Source: Flaviaestuariibacter sp.
Lineage (GTDB): Bacteria; Bacteroidota; Bacteroidia; Chitinophagales; Chitinophagaceae
Assembly (NCBI GenBank): GCA_025963645.1
Contig: JAOQAI010000017.1
Location: 186,001-250,000 of the forward strand
Direction of reading: 5' to 3'
DNA length: 64,000 nt
This document shows positions 16,370-24,882 of the stretch, one piece after another. Each line of letters opens with the position of its first letter. Position 1 is the first letter of the stretch. Below the pieces are notes generated by a model. The model searched no databases and had not been told where the DNA came from. It was given only the letters and a program-made list of their open reading frames with translations. The position numbers and the translations under genes are program-made.

Positions 16370-19300
16370 ATGTCCAATCACCGCGATACGCTGCTCCAGA
16401 CCTTTACCAAAGAATACAGCCGTCTTAACACCGCCCAGCGCCAGGCAGTAGACCGCATCGAAGGCCCCGTGATGGTGATCGCCGGCCCGGGCACGGGCAA
16501 AACGCAGATCCTGAGCGTTCGCATTGGTAAGATATTGCTGGAAACCGACGCCCAACCGTCCAATATTCTTTGCCTTACTTACACCGATGCCGGTGTACTG
16601 GCAATGCGCAAGCGGCTGGTGAGCATGATTGGTCCCGATGCGTACAGCGTGAATCTCCATTCCTACCACTCCTTTTGCAATACGGTTATCCAGCAGAACG
16701 GTCACCTTTTTCACAAGCGCGACCTGCAACCCATAAACGAGCTCGAACAGCAGCAATGCCTGATGAAGCTGATCGACGGCTTTGATAACGACAGTCCGCT
16801 GAAGCGCTATAAGACCGACGCCTATTTTGAAGCCGCTGCCCTCCGCGATCTGTTCAGCAGCATGAAGCGGGAAGGCTGGACCACCGAGGGGCTGTTGCAA
16901 AAGATCGATGAATACATCACCGACGTCGTGCCGGAAGAATTTGCCAATAAAGTGAAGCTGCGCAAAGGCATTGTGGAACTAACGCAAAAAGGCAAGGACG
17001 AAATAGACCGCATGGAAAAGCTGAAAGCCGCTGTAGAAGCCTTTCCGGCGTATCAGCAAATATTGAAAGAAGAAAAACGCTACGACTTTGACGATATGAT
17101 CGCCTGGGTGATCGATGTGTTTCAAACCCACCCCGACGTGCTGGCCCGCTACCAGGAGCAGTACCAGTATTTATTGGTAGATGAATACCAGGACACCAGC
17201 GGTTCGCAGAACAAGCTGGTGGAGCTGCTGATCTCTTACTGGGAAGTGCCGAACGTATTTGTGGTGGGTGATGACGACCAAAGCATCTTCCGCTTTCAGG
17301 GCGCCAATATGGAGAACATGATGCTGCTGGCAAAAAAGTTTGAAAAGGATTTGTTGAGGGTGGTGCTCACCGAAAACTACCGCAGCGTGCAGCCCATTCT
17401 TGATGCGGCGCACCACCTGATCGGCAATAACCTGCAGCGACTGACAAATGAGTACGCCGATATGCAAAAGATCCTTTCTTCATCCCATGCCGACCTGAAG
17501 GAGCTGCATATTGCGCCGGTAGTGCGCAGTGTGGCATCTGAATTTGAAGAGAATGTGCTGGTGGCGGAAGAGATCAAAGCCCTGATAGATGAAGGCATGA
17601 AGCCCGGTTGCATTGCAGTGATCTATAAAGAACACAAGACTGGCGATGAGTTGCAACGATTTTTACAATTGCAGGGTGTGCCGGTTTATGTGAAGCGCTC
17701 CGTGAACCTGTTGAAAGAATCCTTTATTAAAAAGGTGCTCTCCTTCCTGCAATACACCGTTGCCGAAACCGATATTCCGTATAGCGGCGAGCAGTACCTG
17801 TTCAATATCCTCCACTACGATTTTTATAAGATCCCGCCGCTGCGCATTGCTGCTCTTTGCCACGATGTGATGGCGCAGAAACGCAGTCGCAAAAACACGA
17901 CCCTGCGCAGCTATCTTAGCGAATTAGCGAAGGGCAGCAAAGGCTTGCTCTTCTCCGGCGATGCAGTAACGGATAGCTTAGTGCAGGTGCATACCGTGCT
18001 GGAAGGTTTGATCACTGACAGCCAGAACCTGCCGCTGCTGCGCTGGATGGAAAAGCTTTTTAATGAAGCCGGTATTCTTTCCTATATCATGCAGCAGCCC
18101 GAGAAGGCGGTGTACATGAAACAGCTCAATGGCTTCTTTGATTACATACAGGACGAGTGCCGCCGCAACCCAGACCTGGACCTTCCCGGACTGATGGCAC
18201 AGATACAGCTGCTGCATGAAAACAAAATACCTGTGCCGCTGGTGCAGACCGCCGGCAACGAAGACGGCGTGAACCTGCTCACCTGCCATGGCAGCAAGGG
18301 GCTGGAATATACCTATGTGTTCTTTATCGGTTGCCACTCGGGTTTGTGGGAAGGCAAGCGCAAATACAGTGGCGGCTACAAGCTGCCTTCTAACCTGTTT
18401 CAAAAAGTTAGTACGCAGGAGAATGAAGAAGAACTGCGGCGTCTTTTTTTTGTGGCTGCCACACGTGCTGAGAAATACTTGTATCTCTCGTTCCCATCGA
18501 ACAGCAACGAAGGCAAAAGCCTGGAAGCAAGCCGCTTTTTAGCGGAGATGAATGTAGATGGCAACCTGGAGATAAAGCCCGCCCCGATACCCGAAGAAAC
18601 CATTTTGAAATACAGTGTGCTGCGCTACGGCCTGCAACAAAAGCCAGTGCTCGAGCGGGGCGAGAAGGATTTCATCAACAGCCTGTTGTCTAATTTCAAG
18701 ATGAATGTAACGGCGCTGAACAACTACCTCGATTGCCCGGTGAAGTTTTATTACCAGTCGCTGGTGCGGGTGCCATCGGCTGTGAGCGAGAGCGCCCAGT
18801 TTGGCTCCTCCATGCACGATGCGCTGAATGCATATTATATCAAGATGATGGAGGGGAAAGCTTACCCGGCTAAGGATGTATTGTTGTCGCGGTTTAGCTG
18901 GCACCTGCACCAGCACCGCGAGGTATTCACGCCGGTAAGTCTCAAGCGCTTTACCGATTATGGATTACTATGCTTGGCTGCCTTTTACGAGGCGCATTTT
19001 GCCAACAGCACCGGTCCTGATTTTATCCGCACGGAGGTGGCGCTGGAAGCGATCGTCGATGGCATTCCGCTGAAAGGCTTTGCAGATAAGATACAGCATT
19101 GGGGCAACGAGATCGCAATCACCGATTTCAAAACGGGTTCACTGGAGAAGAGCAACAAGCGCTGGGAATTTGCGGAGCCCACACATCCGAAAAAGCCTGA
19201 GGGCGGCAACTATTGGCGGCAGGCGGTGTTCTATAAAATCCTTTCCGATAATGCCAAGGGCAAACGACCTGAATTACGCAGCATTGATTTTCTTTTCATC

Positions 19301-19534
19301 GAACCCAATAGCGACGGCGCTTTCGACCGGCGGCTGATACCCGTAAGCAAGGCAGATGAGGATTTTGTGCTGAGCCAAGTAAAGGATACCTGGGAGAAGA
19401 TACAGGAGCATGAGTTTTATGTGGGCTGCGGCAAGGCGGAGTGCCACTGGTGCAATTTTGTGAAGGAGCATAAGCTGTATGTGGAACTGGAGGAGGTGGA
19501 AGTGGATGAGCCTTTTGCGCTGCGAGCGGTTTAA
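16370..19534 (+). CDS. UvrD/Rep-type helicase fused to PD-(D/E)XK nuclease with likely Fe-S cluster
   Basis: The ATG at 16370 (MSNHRDTLL) is preferred over the TTG at 16346, giving 1054 residues. Helicase motifs appear in order: GPGTGKTQ (I), VDEYQDTS (II), GDDDQSIFRFQGA (III), LTENYRS (IV), CHGSKGLEY (V) and VAATRAEKYLYLS (VI). From about residue 780 a RecB-family nuclease follows, with ITDFKTG as the DxK motif. Four cysteines frame it: YLDCPVKFYY before, and GCGKAECHWC after, the arrangement of AddB- and Cas4-like Fe-S nucleases. This suggests single-protein double-strand end processing. A TACCTTTA box lies at 16330. Confidence 0.93.
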   Translation: MSNHRDTLLQTFTKEYSRLNTAQRQAVDRIEGPVMVIAGPGTGKTQILSVRIGKILLETDAQPSNILCLTYTDAGVLAMRKRLVSMIGPDAYSVNLHSYHSFCNTVIQQNGHLFHKRDLQPINELEQQQCLMKLIDGFDNDSPLKRYKTDAYFEAAALRDLFSSMKREGWTTEGLLQKIDEYITDVVPEEFANKVKLRKGIVELTQKGKDEIDRMEKLKAAVEAFPAYQQILKEEKRYDFDDMIAWVIDVFQTHPDVLARYQEQYQYLLVDEYQDTSGSQNKLVELLISYWEVPNVFVVGDDDQSIFRFQGANMENMMLLAKKFEKDLLRVVLTENYRSVQPILDAAHHLIGNNLQRLTNEYADMQKILSSSHADLKELHIAPVVRSVASEFEENVLVAEEIKALIDEGMKPGCIAVIYKEHKTGDELQRFLQLQGVPVYVKRSVNLLKESFIKKVLSFLQYTVAETDIPYSGEQYLFNILHYDFYKIPPLRIAALCHDVMAQKRSRKNTTLRSYLSELAKGSKGLLFSGDAVTDSLVQVHTVLEGLITDSQNLPLLRWMEKLFNEAGILSYIMQQPEKAVYMKQLNGFFDYIQDECRRNPDLDLPGLMAQIQLLHENKIPVPLVQTAGNEDGVNLLTCHGSKGLEYTYVFFIGCHSGLWEGKRKYSGGYKLPSNLFQKVSTQENEEELRRLFFVAATRAEKYLYLSFPSNSNEGKSLEASRFLAEMNVDGNLEIKPAPIPEETILKYSVLRYGLQQKPVLERGEKDFINSLLSNFKMNVTALNNYLDCPVKFYYQSLVRVPSAVSESAQFGSSMHDALNAYYIKMMEGKAYPAKDVLLSRFSWHLHQHREVFTPVSLKRFTDYGLLCLAAFYEAHFANSTGPDFIRTEVALEAIVDGIPLKGFADKIQHWGNEIAITDFKTGSLEKSNKRWEFAEPTHPKKPEGGNYWRQAVFYKILSDNAKGKRPELRSIDFLFIEPNSDGAFDRRLIPVSKADEDFVLSQVKDTWEKIQEHEFYVGCGKAECHWCNFVKEHKLYVELEEVEVDEPFALRAV

Positions 19535-19571
19535 TTGCCGCAAAGGCGCTAAGACACTAAGGAGCACAAAG
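19535..19571 (+). repeat. Left inverted repeat of the GxxExxY cassette
   Basis: The arm starts TTGCCGCAAAGGCGCTAAG and ends GGAGCACAAAG. It has a loose periodic structure (CAAAG, TAAGA, TAAGG) and pairs with the right arm. Confidence 0.8.
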
Positions 19572-19578
19572 TTTTAAG

Positions 19579-19974
19579 ATGAATACAGATCGCAAGCAAA
19601 GACAGGAAGAGATTGGAAAGCAAATAGTAGATATAGCTTTCCAATTGCACAAAAAGCTGGGTCCGGGATTATTAGAAAGTGTCTATGAGAAATGCTTCTG
19701 TTATGAATTGAAGAAGCGTGGGTTCTCTTTTGTCACGCAAAAGAAGGTGCCCATCATATATGATGAAATTGTTTTTGAAGAAGGTTTACGACTAGACTTG
19801 TTGGTTGAGGATTTGGTAATCGTGGAATTGAAAGCACAAGAAAACTATCACCCTGTTTGGGAGGCGCAATTGTTAAGCTACTTGAGATTAACGGGCATGG
19901 AGTTGGGCTACATTATCAACTTCACTGTATCCTTAATAAAAGATGGCATCAAGCGCATGAAACTTTCCTCTTAG
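19579..19974 (+). CDS. GxxExxY protein (PD-(D/E)XK-like fold)
   Basis: The 131-residue protein contains the defining motif GLLESVY near residue 31 and the later conserved RLDLLVED...IVELKA, which looks like the D and ExK positions of a PD-(D/E)XK nuclease-like core, followed by QLLSYLRLTG. Members of this family are scattered through many phyla and have no established function; they often sit in intergenic repeats. Here the gene lies between inverted repeats, and its base composition is more AT-rich than that of the helicase before it. This supports lateral spread. Confidence 0.92.
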   Translation: MNTDRKQRQEEIGKQIVDIAFQLHKKLGPGLLESVYEKCFCYELKKRGFSFVTQKKVPIIYDEIVFEEGLRLDLLVEDLVIVELKAQENYHPVWEAQLLSYLRLTGMELGYIINFTVSLIKDGIKRMKLSS

Positions 19975-20006
19975 TGCTCCTTCGTGTCTTGGCGTCTTTG
20001 TGGCAA
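19970..20006 (-). repeat. Right inverted repeat of the GxxExxY cassette
   Basis: Read on the minus strand it starts TTGCCACAAAGACGCCAAG and ends GGAGCACTAAG, matching the left arm with five substitutions and no gaps. It overlaps the end of the GxxExxY coding region by five bases. Confidence 0.8.
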
Positions 20007-20056
20007 CACCAACTTTAGCCCCTTATTAAGAACAACCATCCTAAGTTTGTTCCGTA

Positions 20057-21460
20057 ATGAAATGGTCGCCGCTTTTCTTTCTTGTATTCGTTGTAGGTTT
20101 TTTTTCCTTGCTAGGGTACTCTTGCGCTAACATCGTTCCGCCCTTGGGTGGCCCCAGGGACTCCCTGCCGCCCCGGTTGGTAAAGGCGACCCCGCCGGAT
20201 TCTGCCACCAATTTTACCGGTCGCCGGATAGAGCTGGAGTTTGATGAATTTCTCGATGACCTGCAGGACATTTCCAGAAACCTTTTGTTCACCCCGCTTT
20301 TTAATACGAATCCTTCCATTGCCGTGAAGCTGCGGACCATGACCATCAACCTGCGTGATTCGCTGGAGCCCAATACCACTTATACTTTTAATTTTGGTGA
20401 TGCCATACGTGACATCAATGAGGGCAATGTGCTGCGCAACTTCAGCTACACATTCTCGACCGGGTCGGCATTGGATTCCCTGACTTTCTCCGGAAGGGTA
20501 ATGATGGCCGAAACCGGTAAGGTTGATACTACCTTGATTGTTGTATTGTATCGCAACCTCTCTGATTCGGCTGTGCGATTGGAGAACCCGCGCTATGTGA
20601 CCAAGCTGGATGGAGCAGGTAATTTTAGCTTTCGCAACCTGCCTGCCGGGCGGTTTGCGGTATATGCACTAAGTCCTTCACCTTCCGGTCGCCGGTACCT
20701 AAACCCGGTGCAGCAGGCATTTGGCTTTCTCGATTCTTCAATAACAGTGCGTAGTGGTGTAGCTCCCGTTTCTATAATGGCATATAAAGATCCTGCGCCC
20801 ATCACAGCTGCAACTGCCTCAACCGGAGGCCGCGTCCAGGGCGCTGCCGACAAACGGTTGCGCATCACCAACAATCTTTCCAATAACCAACAAGACCTTT
20901 TAAGCGACCTGGTCCTCAACTTCGAACGCCCGCTTCGAGGCTTCGATTCGGCGCAGGTCAGGCTTTCGATTGATAGCACGTTTAAGCCAGTGCCTTTTTC
21001 CATAGCGCTTGATTCTTTTCGTCAAAAAGCTACGATTCGAACAGCATGGCAAGAGGGCAAAAAATATAACCTGGAGCTGGGAAGGGATTTTGCTGAAGAC
21101 ACAACCGGACGCAAGTTGCTGAAATCTGATACGCTTCATTTTACCACGAAGAAGCGTAGTGATTATGCCACCGTTTCCATTAAGCTGCGCAACCTTGATG
21201 CTACACAAAAGCCCGTGTTGCAGTTTTTCCAAAACGGCGCTTTGGCTTTTTCGGTGGCAGTTCCTAACGGCTCCTTTTCAAGTAGTCTTTTTGTTCCCGG
21301 CGACTATGAATTACGGGTGCTTTACGACAGGAACGGAAATGGCAAATGGGATCCGGGCCAATTTTTTGGTACGAAGCGCCAGCCAGAGATCGTTAAGCCG
21401 GTGGAGCGCCGGGCTCTGATAAAGGCAGGCGTGGAAAATGAATTCGAAGCCAGTCTTTAA
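20057..21460 (+). CDS. Big_5 (Ig-like) domain lipoprotein
   Basis: The 467-residue protein begins with a signal peptide and lipobox (LLGYSCAN), then the characteristic NIVPPLGGPRDSLPP. A bacterial Ig-like Big_5 domain follows with FDEFLDDL and the PNTTYTFNFGDAIRD strand near residues 110-125. The C-terminal end contains DRNGNGKWDPG, a dockerin-like or calcium-binding turn, inside a final beta domain. Such proteins are widespread in Bacteroidota and probably surface-exposed; function unknown. The gene is followed 73 bp later by the MFS gene. Confidence 0.85.
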   Translation: MKWSPLFFLVFVVGFFSLLGYSCANIVPPLGGPRDSLPPRLVKATPPDSATNFTGRRIELEFDEFLDDLQDISRNLLFTPLFNTNPSIAVKLRTMTINLRDSLEPNTTYTFNFGDAIRDINEGNVLRNFSYTFSTGSALDSLTFSGRVMMAETGKVDTTLIVVLYRNLSDSAVRLENPRYVTKLDGAGNFSFRNLPAGRFAVYALSPSPSGRRYLNPVQQAFGFLDSSITVRSGVAPVSIMAYKDPAPITAATASTGGRVQGAADKRLRITNNLSNNQQDLLSDLVLNFERPLRGFDSAQVRLSIDSTFKPVPFSIALDSFRQKATIRTAWQEGKKYNLELGRDFAEDTTGRKLLKSDTLHFTTKKRSDYATVSIKLRNLDATQKPVLQFFQNGALAFSVAVPNGSFSSSLFVPGDYELRVLYDRNGNGKWDPGQFFGTKRQPEIVKPVERRALIKAGVENEFEASL

Positions 21461-21533
21461 ACGCTTTAAATAATCTCCTAAGCAAGCTTCAGGTGTAGCA
21501 TGAACCCTTGCATCAATACAGTAGTTTTGAACG

Positions 21534-22693
21534 GTGAAGATCATTAACCGAACCGTTTGGTTGCTTTCGCTGGTCAGCTTATTGGCTGATGTGGCCAGCG
21601 AGATGCTTTACCCCATCATACCCATTTACCTAAACGAGATCGGCTTTTCGGTTTTATTGATCGGTGTGCTGGAAGGGGTGGTCAATTTTGTAGCGGGGCT
21701 TACGAAAGGCTATTTTGGAAAACGCAGTGACGAAACGGGTTTGCGTCTTCCATTTATTAAAACCGGCTATGCGTTAAGTGCTCTTTCAAAACCATTGCTG
21801 GCGTTTTGGGCGGCACCGTTATGGGTATTTTTTGTGCGCTCCCTGGACCGTCTGGGCAAGGGCGTACGGACAGCAGCAAGAGACGCGTTGCTATCACAAC
21901 AGGCTACTCCGGCAACGAAGGCAAGAGTATTTGGATTTCACCGTTCGATGGACACATTGGGCGCCGCTATTGGCCCGGTCATCACACTGGGCTTGTTGCT
22001 TCTCTTTCCTAAAGATTACCCGCTGCTTTTTCTTATCGCTTTTATTCCGGGTATATTATCAGTGTTATTGATCTTTTGGCTAAAGGAAAAAAAAAACCCA
22101 CGGCTATATCAAAGAGGGGTTCGTTCTTTTCTTATTTCGGTTACTGGAAGGTTGCTTCCCCTGCTTATAGAAAGTTAGTCATCGGCTTGTTGGTTTTTGC
22201 GCTTTTCAATAGCGCTGATGTTTTTTTGCTATTAAAAACAAAGGAAGTCACCGGAAGCGATACCGTGACCATCAGCGCCTATATCCTGTATAATATCGTA
22301 TTTGCCATTGCTTCCTACCCGCTGGGCGCCTTAGCGGATCGTATGGGCATGCGCACCGTTTTTGCAGGCGGGATAGCACTCTTTGCCATTGTATATTTCC
22401 TGTTTGGCGTTGCCCATTCCGTACTTCCGCTTTTCGCAGCATTTATTCTCTATGGTATTTATGCAGCAGCAACCGAGGGTATTTCAAAAGCCTGGATCAC
22501 TACTATTGAAACGGAAAAACCGGCTACAGCAATTGGCTTTTATACCTCATGCGAAAGCATCTGCGCTTTATTGGCCAGCGTGATTGCCGGGGCGGTTTGG
22601 AGTGGTTTCGGCAGCAGCGCTACTTTCTTTCTTACAGCAGCTGTCGCCATACTGGTTTTGATCTATATGATTACGGCAAGGTTTTCCTCGTAG
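21534..22693 (+). pseudogene. MFS transporter split by a -1 frameshift in an A10 run
   Basis: Two overlapping ORFs (21534-22178 and 22076-22693) are halves of one major facilitator protein of about 385 residues. The first ends its genuine coding at IFWLKEKK. The second continues in the -1 frame as KPTAISKRGSFFSYFGYWKV and carries helices 7-12. The junction is a run of ten A at 22087-22096. With eleven A, or a -1 slip, one complete 12-helix transporter results. The intracellular loop RSLDRLGKGVRTAARDALL is typical of the family. Start is a GTG at 21534, immediately after TAGTTTTG (21522-21529), which fits a -7 box and would give an almost leaderless mRNA. Substrate unknown. Confidence 0.82.
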
Positions 22694-22765
22694 GCTTTAA
22701 GAAACCGTCCTATTGAAGTTGGCAGCGGTCTAACCTTTATTGCTTTCTTTTTGTATCTTTTTGGC

Positions 22766-24835
22766 GTGAGAGCCGCCCTATCCATTTGGAAAAGAATTCC
22801 AATGCTTCGGTTGCTGATTCCCTTTATCTTAGGTATCGGGCTGCAATGGTATGTCACTATTCCCCTGCTTTGGCTTTGCGCCGCAGGTTTTGTGGCTTGT
22901 GGTATTAGTTCGTTTTTACTTTTCTTCAGCACGGCCCGTAAATTTCAAATAGGATGGTTACAGGGTACAGCATTGCAAATCCTTTTAGTGGTATTAGGCA
23001 GCCTGGCTGTCTGGAGCCACGATATAAGAAATACAAAGAACTGGTTTGGGCATCAATACGCACAAGGAGAAAAGCTGCTGGTGACTTTGCAAGAGCCGCT
23101 GGTAGAAAAGGCAGCTTCCTACAAAGCATTAGGAGAAGTGAAGGGTCTTTACAAAGAAGGCGTGTTTTATAAAGCAGCAGGCAAACTATTAGTATATTTT
23201 AAAAAGGATGCATCAGCATTACAATTAGGCTATGGCTCGCAAGTCGTCATTGGACGACCGTTGCAGGAGATCCGGAACAGCGGCAATCCCGGCGGCTTTG
23301 ATTATAAACGCTATAGCTTGTTTGCCGGCATTACGCACCAGGTTTATTTAACACCCGCTGACTATAAACTTTTGCCACAACAAAACGAACAGGCCTTCCG
23401 CAGGGCTATCTTTCACAGCCGCAAAGCGATCGTCCGCATCTTCAAGGAAAATATAGCCGGCGCTAAAGAACAAGGTTTGGCAGAAGCATTATTGATAGGC
23501 TACAAAGATGATCTTGATAAAAAGCTGGTGCAATCTTATACCAATACCGGCGTAGTGCATATCATAGCTATTTCGGGATTGCACCTGGCTTTGATTTACA
23601 GCTTACTCATGTGGGTAACGAAACTGATGAAAGGACGGCAACTGCAATGGTGGCGGTTGTTGATAGTAGTGAGTTGCCTGTGGGTATTCAGTTTATTGAC
23701 TGGTGCGCAACCATCAGTGCTACGTGCAGCTGTTATGTTTACGGCTATTGCATCCGCCACTGTCTTAAAGCGCCGCACTTCCATTTACAACACCATCGCA
23801 TTGGCCGCCTTTCTCTTGCTTTGCTGGAACCCGTTCTGGCTCTGGGATGTTGGCTTTCAGCTTTCCTTTTTGGCGGTGCTGAGTATCATAATCTTTTATC
23901 AACCTATCTATAACTGGGTTTTTATAGAGAATAAGACCGTTGATTATTTATGGAAACTGCTGGCGGGTTCTTTGGCCGCACAGGTATTAACCCTGCCTAT
24001 CTGCATTTATTATTTCCACCAGTTCCCGGTCCTGTTCTTATTTGCCAACCTGTTAGCCGTACCGCTTTCGGGGTTGATTGTTTATGCCGAAATAATCTTG
24101 TGTGTATTCCATTTCATTAAGCCCCTTGCTACATTTTGGGGATGGGTGCTGACTAAAAGCATACGACTTATGAATACATACATTGAGCGGCTGGAGACGG
24201 TGCCGTTTGCGGTGTGGAATGGCATGTCAATAACGGTATGGCAAACCGTATTGCTGTATGGATTTATAATCGGCATTGCACATTGGCTCATGCGATCGGT
24301 GAAGCGTTCGGCAACGCTTGCCTTCGTATGCCTGGCAGCCTTAACCTGCCTTCGTTCCTATTCATTCGTGCAGGCGAATAAGCAGCATAAGCTTATCGTT
24401 TACAATATTCCAAAGCACCAGGCCATAGATATTATGGATGGCAGGCGTTATGCCTTCCTGGGAGATGCGGCATTAACGCAAAATGATTTCCTGCGTAATT
24501 TCCATCTTCAACCATCAAGGGTGCAGGACCGCGTAATGGAAGACTCTCTGGCACCGACAAAGGGTTTCGGTTTTTACGGGAAGCAGGTATTGGTGGTTGA
24601 TACGACGTGCCGGTTCTCACCTTTACCAATCAAGCCTCCTATTGACCTGCTGGTACTTTCTAAGAACCCCAAACTATACATTTCAGATCTTACTAATACT
24701 TTTGCCATAAAGCAAGTGGTCATAGACGGATCAGTGCCGCAGTGGAAAGCTGCCCGCTGGCAACGCGACTGCGATTCGCTGCGCATACCCTGTTACAATG
24801 TTGTGGAAAACGGCGCTTTTGTGCTAAACTGGTAG
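22766..24835 (+). CDS. comEC: ComEC/Rec2-type DNA uptake channel
   Basis: The GTG at 22766 (VRAALSIWKRIPMLRLLIPF) fits the usual Bacteroidota start; the track start is a TTG 15 bases earlier. The 689 residues contain an N-terminal DUF4131-like soluble domain between membrane helices and then the Competence domain with HIIAISGLHLALIY near residue 260 and many helices to about 520. The C-terminal metallo-beta-lactamase domain of Bacillus ComEC is missing; only about 130 residues follow. ComEC moves single-stranded DNA across the inner membrane. comF and radA in the same window support possible competence. It runs into the purH promoter. Confidence 0.92.
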   Translation: MRAALSIWKRIPMLRLLIPFILGIGLQWYVTIPLLWLCAAGFVACGISSFLLFFSTARKFQIGWLQGTALQILLVVLGSLAVWSHDIRNTKNWFGHQYAQGEKLLVTLQEPLVEKAASYKALGEVKGLYKEGVFYKAAGKLLVYFKKDASALQLGYGSQVVIGRPLQEIRNSGNPGGFDYKRYSLFAGITHQVYLTPADYKLLPQQNEQAFRRAIFHSRKAIVRIFKENIAGAKEQGLAEALLIGYKDDLDKKLVQSYTNTGVVHIIAISGLHLALIYSLLMWVTKLMKGRQLQWWRLLIVVSCLWVFSLLTGAQPSVLRAAVMFTAIASATVLKRRTSIYNTIALAAFLLLCWNPFWLWDVGFQLSFLAVLSIIIFYQPIYNWVFIENKTVDYLWKLLAGSLAAQVLTLPICIYYFHQFPVLFLFANLLAVPLSGLIVYAEIILCVFHFIKPLATFWGWVLTKSIRLMNTYIERLETVPFAVWNGMSITVWQTVLLYGFIIGIAHWLMRSVKRSATLAFVCLAALTCLRSYSFVQANKQHKLIVYNIPKHQAIDIMDGRRYAFLGDAALTQNDFLRNFHLQPSRVQDRVMEDSLAPTKGFGFYGKQVLVVDTTCRFSPLPIKPPIDLLVLSKNPKLYISDLTNTFAIKQVVIDGSVPQWKAARWQRDCDSLRIPCYNVVENGAFVLNW

Positions 24836-24847
24836 CGCCTACCTTTG
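24818..24847 (+). promoter_or_regulatory. Bacteroidota-type promoter of purH (TTTG / TACCTTTG)
   Basis: TTTG at 24818-24821 and TACCTTTG at 24840-24847 are separated by 18 bp, a full match to the -33/-7 consensus of this phylum. The -33 box lies inside the end of comEC. The expected start of transcription is about 30 nt before the purH ATG. Confidence 0.7.
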
Positions 24848-24882
24848 TCCCTCTTTCGAACGCCCGCCCCAACCATTTTAGC

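Larger units (their letters stand above)
19535..20006. mobile_element. GxxExxY gene cassette bounded by 37-bp inverted repeats
   Basis: The left arm (19535-19571) begins right after the helicase stop codon; the right arm (19970-20006) covers the stop codon of the GxxExxY gene. Reversed, the right arm matches the left at 32 of 37 positions. Nothing else is inside. I see no transposase, so movement would need outside help. I did not identify a target-site duplication. Confidence 0.65.

Noticed and set aside
16295-16900. 201-codon minus-strand ORF over the helicase start
   Set aside because: It is antisense to the Walker A region of the helicase and lacks any domain of its own.
24742-24882. Extended purH start of the ORF track
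   Set aside because: These codons overlap the end of comEC, and the clear MKKKISAALLSV start with a promoter just before it lies at 24883.
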